A DNA stretch of 64,000 nucleotides, taken from Candidatus Gastranaerophilales bacterium. GTDB taxonomy: Bacteria > Cyanobacteriota > Vampirovibrionia > Gastranaerophilales > Gastranaerophilaceae. Where the stretch lies: contig CALUTD010000003.1 in NCBI GenBank assembly GCA_944323625.1, positions 1 through 64,000 on the forward strand, read 5' to 3'. Both the position numbers and the translations under genes were made by a program. The notes beneath the pieces were generated by a model. The model was not told where the DNA came from. It did not search any database and saw only the letters and a program-made list of their open reading frames with translations. Of this stretch, positions 1 through 8,938 are shown one piece after another; position 1 is the first letter of the stretch, and the number at the start of each line of letters is the position of its first letter.

Positions 1-342
1 TAAGTTTTTGACGAGACTTTCACTCGGTAAAAATTGCCTGTTAGTCAATTTTTACGGAGTTCTGCCCTCCGGTATCCTGACTCGTACGGCTCATGTTCTT
101 CGCCTACGATTCAGGCAACTCTCTTAACGCCCACTTTTATAGAAAAGAGCCTCAAATGGCTCTTTTTTTTATAAGTTTTTGACGAGACTTTCACTCGGTA
201 AAAATTGCCTGTTAGTCAATTTTTACGGAGTTCTGCCCTCCGGTATCCTGACTCGTACGGCTCATGTTTTTCGCCTACGATTCAGGCAACTCTCTTAACG
301 CCCACCATTATAAAAAAAACCATTTGGCTCTTTTGCCTCCAT
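1..342. repeat. Two tandem copies of a 171-bp structured unit
   Basis: Bases 1-134 recur almost exactly at 172-305, a period of 171. The copies differ by about one base (gttctt against gttttt near 95 and 266). The unit folds well on either strand: GTAAAAATTG pairs with CAATTTTTAC, GAGTT pairs with AACTC, and CCTGA plus TCGTA pair with TACGA plus TCAGG around an inner GGC/GCC. Copy 1 ends in a clean intrinsic terminator. Copy 2 keeps ATTTGGCTCTTTT but has lost the 5' arm. No protein family fits. This could be a duplicated small-RNA gene or an intergenic hairpin repeat. The unit may begin before the window. On the minus strand a TATAAT or TATAAA box precedes GTGGGCG in each copy, so the transcribed strand is uncertain. 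Confidence 0.8.
146..170 (+). terminator. Intrinsic terminator ending repeat unit 1
   Basis: AGAGCC and GGCTCT form a six-base stem with a six-base loop, followed by eight T. It belongs to the first tandem unit. In the second unit the 5' arm has mutated to AAAACC, so that copy should terminate poorly. Confidence 0.75.
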
Positions 343-347
343 TTAGC

Positions 348-1122
348 TTATAATCTAAATGGATAATCGTCTTTAATCTCCCATCCGTCTGATTGTATTA
401 AATATGCACAGGCACCGCCGTTTTTACACTGTTCAATAATATCACTTCTAGTTTTATATACGGACTTAAAAGCCACAATGCTTAGAATTTGGTCACCACC
501 CAAATAAGTATTAAAATGTCCTACTTTATCTTCCATACCTGTAGATCCAAAATCATTATCAATCAATATATGAAAATCAAAAATATCACGGCCTGATTTA
601 TTTGGTCCTTTTTCTCCGTTAACATCATAAACAATCCAAGAAGGATAATCATCTACAAAAAATAAAGAACCATCATTCAAATAAAAAATAGGCTTATTTA
701 AAACAAATTGTTCTTCGTCGCCATACAACTCTAAATCTTTAAAATAATTGTTGTCTGCTGTTAAATAATCTATTTTAGAAATAGAAAGATGTTTCAAAAT
801 CCCGGTGCTGTTAAATGCTTCTACTGCATCTTCGCCGCGTCCCAACAATTCGTCCATCTCATAAGTTTGTCTGCCCTCTTCAAGTTCTGCTAATTTTATT
901 GCATTAGACATTGTTGAATAAAACTTTTTTAATCTTGAAGCAGTTTCTGCCTTTCTGTGATTTGCCATTACTACAGGAACCGTAATGGCAGCTATAACTC
1001 CTATAATTACAAGAGTAATTAATACTTCTGCCAGCGTAAAAGAATGTTTTTTAAACAGAAAATCTTCTTTAAAATTGACCTCTGTTCTACCCCCCCCCGT
1101 AGCGATTATTTATTTTATACAT
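348..1122 (-). CDS. Type IV pilin-like protein with G9 tract, out of frame as assembled
   Basis: A pseudopilin-like surface or export protein. The prepilin motif SFTLAEVLITL with a hydrophobic helix lies just before the MANHRK segment. The mature domain carries DVNGEKGPNKSGRD and ends DGWEIKDDYPFRL, both shared with the other pilins here. The only well-placed start is the ATG at 1122, behind AAGGAG. From there the reading is MYKINNRYGGG and then TAG, because nine G (1090-1098) place the pilin frame one base off. Eight G would give a continuous protein of about 257 residues. Without that change only an internal ATG at 968 is available, which would lose the prepilin motif. The residue before the cleavage-site Phe is Ser rather than the usual Gly. 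This is probably a phase-variable gene caught OFF; an assembly error in the homopolymer is the alternative. Confidence 0.8.
1090..1098 (-). repeat. G9 homopolymer in pilin leader (contingency tract)
   Basis: Nine consecutive G on the coding strand, flanked by CGCTAC and TAGAAC, nine codons into the leader. Length 8 or 11 puts the pilin in frame; length 9 gives an immediate TAG. Confidence 0.85.
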
Positions 1123-1296
1123 AATAATATCTCCTTTCTTAATTAATATTATCATATATTTTCTCTTTGTGACAAGTATTAATACATATACTATTTTGTT
1201 TTCAATGAATATATTATACAAAATAAAATATAGTTAGATTTAATATAGCCATCAGGGTTATTGCTATAGTTTATTATAAATAGTTTTATAATAACT

Positions 1297-2163
1297 ATGA
1301 AGAAACTTGTTATTATTTTATTAATTGTAATATTAGGGGTATTTATTTACTTCTTACAGGATGCATTTATGCATATGAATATAGTTGTTAAATTTGAAGA
1401 CTTAGAGCCTCTTGAAAAACAAATGAATGTTTACTACAAAGGATTTAAAGTCGGGAGAACAACTAAAATTTATCCTGATAAAGACTATCGGCATACTTAT
1501 GTAAAACTAAAACTACACCCGAGAAATATAAACCTGCCTGAAAATATAACGGCTAAAATCAGAAAATCAAAAATTGGCCCCGGGTACATTAATTTAATTT
1601 ATCCTGATGCCCCCACGCTCGCAAGAATAAAAAATTATACAGAAATAAAAGGCACAGCATCAAAAGATTTTAACAGTGTTATCGATGAAAAACTTGATAG
1701 TGAAACTGTCGATGAAATAATAACCGATACAACAAATTTAATTGAAAATGCTAATACTGCCGTTAAAAATTTGAGCGATATTTTCGTAGAAGTCAAAGAA
1801 GTAATTCAAAATTCCAAAAGTGACATAAAACTTGCTACGTCTAATCTTGCAAAAACAAGTACAAGTCTTGAAGAAATGGCTAGAAATTTAAATAGTTCAC
1901 TGGATAAAGAAGTCATGTCTAACTCAGTTAATAACATAGAAACAACAACCGCAAATATTAAAAACATTACAGAGGACTTAAGTGAAATTACAAATCAAAT
2001 TGATAAAACTACTATGCCTATTGTAAATAGTGTTTTATGTCAAACTCATTCAACCGTAAAAAATGTTAATGAAATAACATCAGGCGTTAAAAATACCTTA
2101 AAAAAACGTTTTGGTTTGGGTAAATTAATGTTTGGAAGACCTATAAGTAATGATTGTCCATAA
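1297..2163 (+). CDS. MCE/MlaD-family lipid-transport substrate-binding protein
   Basis: MlaD-type proteins hold or channel lipids for an ABC transporter of the Mla/Mce/TGD class between membranes. One N-terminal membrane anchor (residues about 3-21) is followed by a single MCE domain (about 28-120). That domain shows the typical progression VYYKGFKVGRTTKI, then a variable strand, then IGPGYINLIYP. Residues 130-260 are a long helical region, as in chloroplast and cyanobacterial TGD2-like forms. The length of 288 residues is ordinary. No permease (MlaE) or ATPase (MlaF) is adjacent, so the partners must lie elsewhere. It stands alone between a divergent pilin-like gene and a 375-bp gap. Confidence 0.85.
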   Translation: MKKLVIILLIVILGVFIYFLQDAFMHMNIVVKFEDLEPLEKQMNVYYKGFKVGRTTKIYPDKDYRHTYVKLKLHPRNINLPENITAKIRKSKIGPGYINLIYPDAPTLARIKNYTEIKGTASKDFNSVIDEKLDSETVDEIITDTTNLIENANTAVKNLSDIFVEVKEVIQNSKSDIKLATSNLAKTSTSLEEMARNLNSSLDKEVMSNSVNNIETTTANIKNITEDLSEITNQIDKTTMPIVNSVLCQTHSTVKNVNEITSGVKNTLKKRFGLGKLMFGRPISNDCP

Positions 2164-2538
2164 TTTATTTCAAAAATTGAATTTAAATCTATCTCAAAAG
2201 CAATAGAAATTTTGTCAAAGAAAAAAGTTACTCACACCCTTCAGGCTTGTCGTAATTTTTTGTTACAAAACTAACAGCAGAGCCAAAGGCAATGATTGTG
2301 AGATTTTATTCGACGCAGTATAGCTGCTAGGTGCGTAGTGCTTAAAAAGGTACCCCCTATTTTTCGCTGTGTCATCCACGCCGAAAAAATTTAATTTCAT
2401 CTTTAGACATTTTTTCTTTTTCAATTTCGGACTTATAAATGTATTGAGAGGGGTAAGACATCCTTTTGTTTATAAAAAATATTTGGAAGGTTAACAATTT
2501 GAATGGTAAAATTTTTATTTAGTTGATAAAATTAAGTC
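2164..2538. other. Intergenic region, 375 bp, no clear gene
   Basis: The region is less AT-rich in the middle than its surroundings. CTCACA at about 2231 can pair with TGTGAG at about 2295, and GCAGTATAGCTGC gives a small hairpin. On the minus strand, 2400 to 2263 is a 45-codon open frame starting MKLNFFGVDDTAK without a good ribosome site; I do not claim it as a gene. No RNA family was recognised. Confidence 0.4.
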
Positions 2539-3480
2539 ATGTACAAGGCTTTAATAATTATACCCGATAATAATAAAGGCAGATTTATTACAAAGGGATT
2601 CTCCAGGTGTTTTAAAGAGTTTTCTTTTTTTACTTTTGAAAAGAAAATATATGACCTGAATCCTGATGAAATAAACAAAATGAATCCCGATATTATTTTT
2701 ATATTTTGGTCGGGAATTTCACAAAAAGAAATAATTCTTGATTTTTTTAATAAATATACAAAAAATTCAAAAATACTGAATTGCAGTGAGTTAAAAAAAG
2801 ATATCCCTGAAATATTTTATGAAAAGCAAAACAGTTATTGCTTTTATTCTGATTCAGGAAGTAAGAATAATATGTATATTCCTTGTATAAATCCAAAAGA
2901 TTATAAAACAAAGTTTTCAGGCTATAAATATACAATAACTTTTGCCGGAAACCCTGCATTTTTAACTCGTGAAAAAATTCTTTCATCATTGCTATATCAA
3001 TACGGGCATATAAATATTTTTTGCCGTTCTTATGATTTTTATAAAAGCCTTGATGATATGTATAAAAATAAAATAATGAATGATGAATATATAGACTTAT
3101 ACAAAAATTGCTATAAAGGATATATTGATTCACAATTAGAACTTTCACAAATTTATTCTTCATCAAAAATTAATTTAGATATGGAAAACGATAACAAAAA
3201 AGAAATAAATTACAGGTGTATGGAAATACTTGCCTCAGGCGGTTTTTTAATTGCTCCGTATACAAAAAAGTTAATTAAATATTTTGATGACGGATGTGAC
3301 CTTGAAACATATACATCTATAGATAATTTAATTGATAAAATCAATTTTTATTTAAAAAATTTAAATATTGCAAAATTAATTTCTGCAAGAGGCAGAAAAA
3401 ATGTTGTTAATAATTTTTCTTTTTATGATAGACTAAAAACTATGTTAAAGGTGGTTTATGGCAAAAATATTAGTAATTGA
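2539..3480 (+). CDS. CgeB-like glycosyltransferase family 1 protein
   Basis: Probably transfers a sugar to a surface glycan or glycoprotein; donor and acceptor are unknown. The C-terminal third matches the Glyco_trans_1_2/CgeB pattern: YRCMEILASGGFLIAP at about residue 227, then a line with a D/E-rich loop (FDDGCDLETY) and a segment choosing the chain position (IDNLIDKINFYL). The N-terminal half has an alternating beta/alpha character but no strong motif. There is no membrane segment, so it is cytoplasmic. It overlaps the next gene by 23 bases, so the two are probably translationally coupled. It ends in TGA. Confidence is good for the superfamily and low for the substrate. Confidence 0.7.
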   Translation: MYKALIIIPDNNKGRFITKGFSRCFKEFSFFTFEKKIYDLNPDEINKMNPDIIFIFWSGISQKEIILDFFNKYTKNSKILNCSELKKDIPEIFYEKQNSYCFYSDSGSKNNMYIPCINPKDYKTKFSGYKYTITFAGNPAFLTREKILSSLLYQYGHINIFCRSYDFYKSLDDMYKNKIMNDEYIDLYKNCYKGYIDSQLELSQIYSSSKINLDMENDNKKEINYRCMEILASGGFLIAPYTKKLIKYFDDGCDLETYTSIDNLIDKINFYLKNLNIAKLISARGRKNVVNNFSFYDRLKTMLKVVYGKNISN

Positions 3481-4186
3481 TGATGATAAATCTATAAATG
3501 AACTTATAAAAGTAAACTTAGAACTTGCATATTACAAAGTAGTATGTGCATTTGACGGCAACAAAGGATATGCACTTTGCAAACAAGAGCTTCCTGATTT
3601 AGTTGTTTTGGATATAATGATGCCTGATGTCGATGGGTATACTGTTGCAAAAAGAATACGCGAAAACGAATCAACAAAAGATATACCGATTATTATGCTT
3701 ACTGCTCTTAATATGCTTCAAGATAAAGTACAAGGATTTAATATAGGTGTTGATGATTACCTTGTAAAACCTTTTGAAATGGAAGAACTGCTTGTCAGAA
3801 TTAAAGCGCTTTTAAAACGTACAAATAATATTCCAAAATCTTTTGCGATAAAAGAAGTTCTTACTAAGGGAGATATAACCTTAATTCCCGAAACATACTC
3901 AATCGAAATAAAAGGTAAATCTATAAAAGTTACTCCTATAGAATTTGATATTGTAAATCTTTTAATGCAAAATTACGGGAATATGGTATCAAGTGCAAAA
4001 ATTTTAAATGATGTTTGGGGTTACTCATCTGATGATGCTGTTGAAACTATAAGAGTACACATGCGGCATATAAGAACAAAACTTGATAAAATATCAGACG
4101 GTAAAAAATATATTGAAACTATTTATGGCGGGGGATATCGTCTTGTTCCAGAAGGCGTATTAAAAGTCGAACAGAAACAAATGTAA
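3458..4186 (+). CDS. OmpR/PhoB-family response regulator
   Basis: A two-component transcription factor. The receiver domain (about 1-120) has the acidic cluster DDD at 8-10, phospho-acceptor D52 in VVLDIMMPDVDG, T82 and K104 in LVKPF. The winged-helix effector (about 130-235) contains TPIEFDIVNLLM and the recognition segment VETIRVHMRHIRTKL, ending in IYGGGYRLVP. The architecture matches cyanobacterial RpaB-like and PhoB-like regulators. No histidine kinase is adjacent, so it is an orphan here. Its start lies inside the end of the glycosyltransferase gene, with AAAGGTGG just upstream. Confidence 0.92.
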   Translation: MAKILVIDDDKSINELIKVNLELAYYKVVCAFDGNKGYALCKQELPDLVVLDIMMPDVDGYTVAKRIRENESTKDIPIIMLTALNMLQDKVQGFNIGVDDYLVKPFEMEELLVRIKALLKRTNNIPKSFAIKEVLTKGDITLIPETYSIEIKGKSIKVTPIEFDIVNLLMQNYGNMVSSAKILNDVWGYSSDDAVETIRVHMRHIRTKLDKISDGKKYIETIYGGGYRLVPEGVLKVEQKQM

Positions 4187-4200
4187 AGTTTTTGTAACAT

Positions 4201-4228
4201 TTGACATAAAATTCTAAATGTTTATACA
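4201..4228 (+). promoter_or_regulatory. Sigma-70-type promoter
   Basis: TTGACA at 4201 and TATACA at 4223 are separated by 16 bases, 45 bases before the next start codon. The promoter makes the following coiled-coil gene an independent transcription unit. Confidence 0.65.
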
Positions 4229-4272
4229 AAACAAGCCGTTAATATAAACATTGAAAAAAGAAAAGGAAAGTT

Positions 4273-5910
4273 ATGTCAAACATAGGAAATTCATTCGGAA
4301 ACAATAATTATTACAGTAATTTAGAAAAAAACTTTATTGAAACCAAAAAGAAAGAACATGTTGATGAAAAAGAAACTAATCTTCTTGATAAAGATGCAAT
4401 AGAGGGTTTTGTTTCTGAATATAATGGTGATACATTAATCCTTTCTTCAGGTAATAATGAAGAATATGAAATTTCGGATGAAGTCAATATTGCTTCTAAT
4501 CTCGGGCTTTTAGCCGAAGACAATTTATTAGGAAGCAGGCTTTTTAGCGGGCTTATCAGTGATAATGCTTTTATAAATGAAGATGTTGCAAATCAAAAAT
4601 ATGAAGATTTATTCGGCGGACAAATTTTATCTGCCGATGAACAAATTCAATATTTACAAGAATGCGGTATTGTTCCGTCTTCTGACGGTTATAACCAAAT
4701 AACTTCAACTAATGAAAACGGCCAAGAAGAAACTTTTTTTGAAAAAGTTAATTCTGATAATTCAAAAGAATTTTTGAAAGTAATCGCAGGCGAAGACGGA
4801 AAAATTCAGATTGTTCAAACAGTAATTCCTCAAGGGGCTACGGAAGGTACAACTTCCGCTTTTGATCAGGAATATTTAAAAAACATGCCTAAAACCATTT
4901 CTCAAAACAGAGAAAATGTTGTAATGAACAATCTTTATACTTCTCTTTTAACAGCAACAGACTCAAATGAAAGAGATTCCATTCTTACACAAATAAAAGA
5001 AAAACAATTAAGTTACGGAATGGAAGGCGAAGAACTAAAAAACAGTTATCAAAGTGTAATAGACAACTTAAATTTGTTATCGGATAACACTTATAATGCT
5101 TTGCTTGAACAGCTTGATAATGCACAAACCATAGAAGAAAAAGAAGCTATAAGCAGTCAAATAGGGATTCAAAAAGCGCAGTTGGATGCAGACTTAACTG
5201 ATTTTGTTCTTGATATGAATGCACTTGACAGCAAACTTCCTGAAGAACAAATAAACGAATTGACAGATATGTATCAAGAACTTGCGGACGTAAATAACTC
5301 TGATGAAAGAGATATGATTCTTGCCGAAATCAAACAAAAACAGGCTCAATTTGAATTAAATGATGAAGAAATGGCTTTAAGCAATGAACAGATTATGAAT
5401 GCTTTATATGGTTCTTACTCATTAGAGATAGGAGAATTAAATGAACAAAGTTTGAAATCGGAAGATATGCAAATAAAAGAAGAAATTAATGCTCAAATTG
5501 AAACTTTAGATGCAAAATGTGAGTATGATATAAATCAATACTATTGCATGACTCAAAATGAACTAAACAGTCAACTTCCGGATGAACAGTATTCACAACT
5601 GAAAGATTTATATCAGGAACTTGCAGATGCAACTACTGAAGCGGAAAGATCGGCAATTCGAACTAAAATATCAAATCTCCAGCAGGAATTTGAACTTGAT
5701 GAAGCAGAACTTAAATTGAGTAATCAACAAGTATTTGACAGTTACAATGTTTCAACTCTTATGGAACTTGCCGAAATAAATGCTCAAATTCCTCAAACAG
5801 TATCTGATGAAGAAAAAAATAATTTATATGCCTTATTAAATGATAAATCACAGTATAGAATGGAGGTATTAGCAGAAATAGAACAAGAAATAAATGTAGA
5901 TGTTGAATAA
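4273..5910 (+). CDS. Unknown acidic protein with internal helical repeats
   Basis: I do not recognise a family. The 545-residue protein is acidic and low in cysteine, with no signal peptide or membrane segment. The N-terminal 200 residues are mixed. From about 210 to the end it is helical and built of diverged repeats of roughly 95-105 residues. The clearest pair begins LDSKLPEEQINELTDMYQEL and LNSQLPDEQYSQLKDLYQEL, each followed by an ERxxI segment, an FEL(N/D)(D/E)E(E/A) segment and LSN(E/Q)Q. An earlier, weaker copy begins NNLYTSLLTATDSNERDSIL. AAAGGAAAG precedes the start, and a strong terminator follows. A structural or secreted effector-like role is possible but unsupported. Confidence 0.7.
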   Translation: MSNIGNSFGNNNYYSNLEKNFIETKKKEHVDEKETNLLDKDAIEGFVSEYNGDTLILSSGNNEEYEISDEVNIASNLGLLAEDNLLGSRLFSGLISDNAFINEDVANQKYEDLFGGQILSADEQIQYLQECGIVPSSDGYNQITSTNENGQEETFFEKVNSDNSKEFLKVIAGEDGKIQIVQTVIPQGATEGTTSAFDQEYLKNMPKTISQNRENVVMNNLYTSLLTATDSNERDSILTQIKEKQLSYGMEGEELKNSYQSVIDNLNLLSDNTYNALLEQLDNAQTIEEKEAISSQIGIQKAQLDADLTDFVLDMNALDSKLPEEQINELTDMYQELADVNNSDERDMILAEIKQKQAQFELNDEEMALSNEQIMNALYGSYSLEIGELNEQSLKSEDMQIKEEINAQIETLDAKCEYDINQYYCMTQNELNSQLPDEQYSQLKDLYQELADATTEAERSAIRTKISNLQQEFELDEAELKLSNQQVFDSYNVSTLMELAEINAQIPQTVSDEEKNNLYALLNDKSQYRMEVLAEIEQEINVDVE

Positions 5911-5918
5911 TTTTTAAA

Positions 5919-5946
5919 AAGAAGGCCAATATTGGCCTTCTTTTTT
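5919..5946 (+). terminator. Strong intrinsic terminator
   Basis: GAAGGCCAAT and ATTGGCCTTC form a ten-base perfect stem with T6 after it and A5 before it, so it can act on both strands. It separates the repeat protein from the convergent MerR gene. Confidence 0.9.
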
Positions 5947-6364
5947 ATACAGCTTTATCATTATTTTTTGACATATTGTTCATTGGATTCCAAGTATCTT
6001 TTAATTTCCCTTTTATTAAGTTTTTATAAAAGCTTTCTTTGTAATCAAGTAAAAACAACTGCTTTTTTAAATCGTCCATTTGTTTTAAAGCTTTTTCCTT
6101 TGTTTCTATAATTATATTATATCTTTCTTTTATGGTAGAATCACCGGCTATACAAAGATCAATATATTTTTTTATTGATTTATTTTCCGTGCCTACAGAC
6201 CTTAAACATTTAACTATTTTAACCCACTCAAGGTCTGAATCAGTAAACATTCATATGTTATTTTGATTCCTTTGAACAAAAGGGAAAAAACCGCTTTTTG
6301 CCCAAAATCTTAATGTATGTTCTGATACATCAGTTTTTTCCGAAACTTCTTTTATTGTATACAT
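5945..6364 (-). pseudogene. MerR-family regulator interrupted by one in-frame TGA
   Basis: Starting at ATG 6364 behind AGGAG, the frame reads a MerR helix-turn-helix: MYTIKEVSEKTDVSEHTLRF, then FWAKSGFFPFV. It meets TGA at 6251-6253 and continues in the same frame as MFTDSDLEWVKIVKCLRSVG and a helical tail to 5945. In MerR proteins this spot is the conserved Arg of the R-x-(Y/F)-x-x-x-D wing, so TGA replaces CGA or AGA by one base. The full length of 139 residues is typical of the family. Either the gene is newly inactivated or the stop is a sequencing error; TGA acts as an ordinary stop elsewhere in the window. The downstream part has ATG directly after the stop but no ribosome site. Confidence 0.85.
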
Positions 6365-6385
6365 AATTACATCTCCTGAATAATT

Positions 6386-8839
6386 TTATCTAAAAGTAAT
6401 TGAATTAAATTTTTTCATTAAACCTGATTTGATTGAATTAACTTCTTTTTCAATTACTTCATCAGTTAAAGTTGCTTCTTCATCTTGAATTGTTATTCTG
6501 TATGCCAAACTTTTATAACCTTCTTGAATATGTTCTCCCTCATAAATATCAAATAAATTTGCTCCTTTAAATAATTTTGAATCCGAACATTTTTTGATTG
6601 CAAGTACTATCTGTTCATTTGAAATATTTTTTTCTATAGAGAATGAAATATCTCTTTGAACCTCTCCAAACGGTGAAACAGGTTTATATTTTACGGTTGA
6701 TATATTTGCCGCTTTTATAAGTTTACCCAAATTAAGTTCAAAAATATAAACATCCTGATTAATTTTCATCTTATCTTTTATTGTAGGATAAAGTTCACCA
6801 AAGTATCCTATTACTTCGGGAGTTTTACTTAAAAGAACTACTTTTGCACTTCTTCCCGGGTGCAAATATGAACAATCTTCAGCAGGTGAAAGTTTAACTC
6901 TTTGTGAAATATTTAACAAACTAAACAAACTTTCCATAACACCTTTTAAAGTGTAAAAATCAGCCTTTGGCAGCTTCTTCCATAAATTATTATTTGTTTC
7001 TCCGGTTAAAGCCCCTGAAATCATTTGATTTTCTTCTACACCACTGTTTATTTTTTCTGCCGGGGCTTTTATAAAATAAGTTTTTCCTATTTCATATATC
7101 CAAACATTTTTTTGCCCGTTATCAAAATTATATTTTAATGTATTTAAAATACTTGCAATAGTTGTCTGTCGGAGCATTGTATGTTCATCAGACTGAGGAT
7201 TTTGAACAAATACTGCTTCCTCTTTGTTGTATGTTAACCCGAATTGATTCAACAGAGGTTCTCCTATTAAAGAAGATGTAACGGCCTCATTAAAACCGAA
7301 CCCGAGAAATAGTTGATTTACAGCTTTTAATAATTTTGTTTCTTCTGTAATATTCGGGGATTGTGTCTTTTTAGGAAGTTCAGGAACTATTTTATCATAT
7401 CCGTATATTCTTGCAATTTCCTCAATCAAATCAACTTCTTGTTTTACATCGTTAATTCTAAAACTCGGAGTCTTAAATCTTGCTGCGGCATCATTTTTTC
7501 CCAAAAGTTCAAAACCTAAATTTTTGAGTATTTCTATACATTTATCCGCCGGTATTTCAGCACCTAAATATCTTTTAACCTGTGCAAATCTTAAAGTAAT
7601 AATTACATCTTCAAGTTCTGTTTTGCCTGTTTCCACAATTCCGTCTACTTTAGCATCTGCATATTGAGTTAAAAGCTGCATAGCACGCAATAATGCAGGT
7701 TTAGTAGAATGAATATCAACTCCGCGTTCAAACCTTGCACAGGCTTCAGAGTGATAACCTACGCTTCTTGAACTCTTTCTGTTTGTATGAGGAGTGAAAT
7801 ATGCGGATTCTAACACAATATTTTTTGTATTATCATCAATTTCAGAATTTTCAGAACCAAATACTCCTGCAATACAGACTCCTTTTTCTTTAGTAGCACA
7901 CAAGATTGTATCATTTGTTAATTTACGCTCAATTCCGTCAAGAGTAACAAGTGTTTCTCCCTCTTTTGCCCTTCTTACACATATATAACCGTCGAGTTTA
8001 TCCATATCAAAAGCATGCAAAGGTTGACCGTATTCCAACAAAACATAGTTTGTAATATCAACAACATTATTAATTGAACGGATACCCGAAACTTCAAGTC
8101 TTCTTTTCATCCAATCGGGAGAAGGTTTTATAACCACATTTTTCAATAATCCGGCAGAATAATATTTACAAGCCTCTGAATCAAGAATTTCAACTTTAAA
8201 TTTATCCGTAGATAAATCGCTAACTGATTCAAGTTTTGAAAAGTTCAATTTCTTATTAAATAAAGAAGCTATTTCTCTTGCTACTCCGATAACAGACATT
8301 TCATCTCCTCGATTCGGTGTCGGAGCAACATCTATTATCGTATCTTCTTTTATATTAAGTAATTCTTCAAGTTTTATACCCAATTTAATATTATCATAAA
8401 GTCTGTTCAAAATAAGGATTCCGTCCTCTTCCTGCAAACCTTCAAGCCCGAGTTCATCCTGAGAACATAACATGCCCTGTGATTCAACCCCTCTTATAAC
8501 GGCAGGAGTAAGTTCAAACTGTTCACCTGTTTTTCTTGAAAGAACTTTTGAGCCAACAGACGCATAAGGTATTATTTGGCCTTCCTTTATATTCTGAGCG
8601 CCGCATACAACTGTTTTTACACAATTACCCAAGTCAACATCAACAAGGTGGAGTTTATCGGCATTCGGATGCTGTTTTATTGCCTTTATTTTTGCCGTGA
8701 CTATATTTGTAAATTTTGCACCGACTGATTCAACTTCTTCTACCTCCAATCCTGACATTGTAAGCTCATGAACTATTTGTTCCGTTGTCAAATCAGTTAT
8801 ATCTACAAATTCATTTAACCACTCAAGTGATATCTTCAT
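6386..8839 (-). CDS. pheT: Phenylalanyl-tRNA synthetase beta subunit
   Basis: The beta chain of the heterotetramer that charges tRNA-Phe. At 817 residues it is full length. The domains are N-terminal EMAP-like tRNA-binding (about 39-150, with HPNADKLHLVDVD), B3/B4 editing (about 210-380, with YGQPLHAFDMDKL), B5 (about 400-475), a catalytic-like core (about 480-700) and a C-terminal FDX-ACB anticodon-binding domain (about 725-816, starting SPFGEVQRDISFSI). pheS is not adjacent: the genes on both sides are unrelated, so the usual pheST pair is split in this genome. The start ATG at 8839 has AAGAGGATTTAAG upstream. Confidence 0.97.
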   Translation of the reverse strand: MKISLEWLNEFVDITDLTTEQIVHELTMSGLEVEEVESVGAKFTNIVTAKIKAIKQHPNADKLHLVDVDLGNCVKTVVCGAQNIKEGQIIPYASVGSKVLSRKTGEQFELTPAVIRGVESQGMLCSQDELGLEGLQEEDGILILNRLYDNIKLGIKLEELLNIKEDTIIDVAPTPNRGDEMSVIGVAREIASLFNKKLNFSKLESVSDLSTDKFKVEILDSEACKYYSAGLLKNVVIKPSPDWMKRRLEVSGIRSINNVVDITNYVLLEYGQPLHAFDMDKLDGYICVRRAKEGETLVTLDGIERKLTNDTILCATKEKGVCIAGVFGSENSEIDDNTKNIVLESAYFTPHTNRKSSRSVGYHSEACARFERGVDIHSTKPALLRAMQLLTQYADAKVDGIVETGKTELEDVIITLRFAQVKRYLGAEIPADKCIEILKNLGFELLGKNDAAARFKTPSFRINDVKQEVDLIEEIARIYGYDKIVPELPKKTQSPNITEETKLLKAVNQLFLGFGFNEAVTSSLIGEPLLNQFGLTYNKEEAVFVQNPQSDEHTMLRQTTIASILNTLKYNFDNGQKNVWIYEIGKTYFIKAPAEKINSGVEENQMISGALTGETNNNLWKKLPKADFYTLKGVMESLFSLLNISQRVKLSPAEDCSYLHPGRSAKVVLLSKTPEVIGYFGELYPTIKDKMKINQDVYIFELNLGKLIKAANISTVKYKPVSPFGEVQRDISFSIEKNISNEQIVLAIKKCSDSKLFKGANLFDIYEGEHIQEGYKSLAYRITIQDEEATLTDEVIEKEVNSIKSGLMKKFNSITFR

Positions 8840-8938
8840 TTCTTAAATCCTCTTTAAACAGTTTTGCTAATTCATTTTTGAGCAATTTTGCCCGAACATA
8901 TTTAATTCTAGTATAAAGATATTTTATTGTCACGAAAA

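Noticed and set aside
50-134. B12-box-like AGTCAGGATACC on the minus strand of the tandem units
   Set aside because: The rest of a cobalamin riboswitch (for example the CCGGTG and GCAACTGTAA segments) is absent and the unit is too short.
2263-2400. 45-codon minus-strand frame MKLNFFGVDDTAK
   Set aside because: No ribosome site or family; kept only as a note on the intergenic region.
6251-6253. TGA recoded as an amino acid
   Set aside because: Other genes, such as those ending at 3480 and 26167, use TGA as a normal stop.
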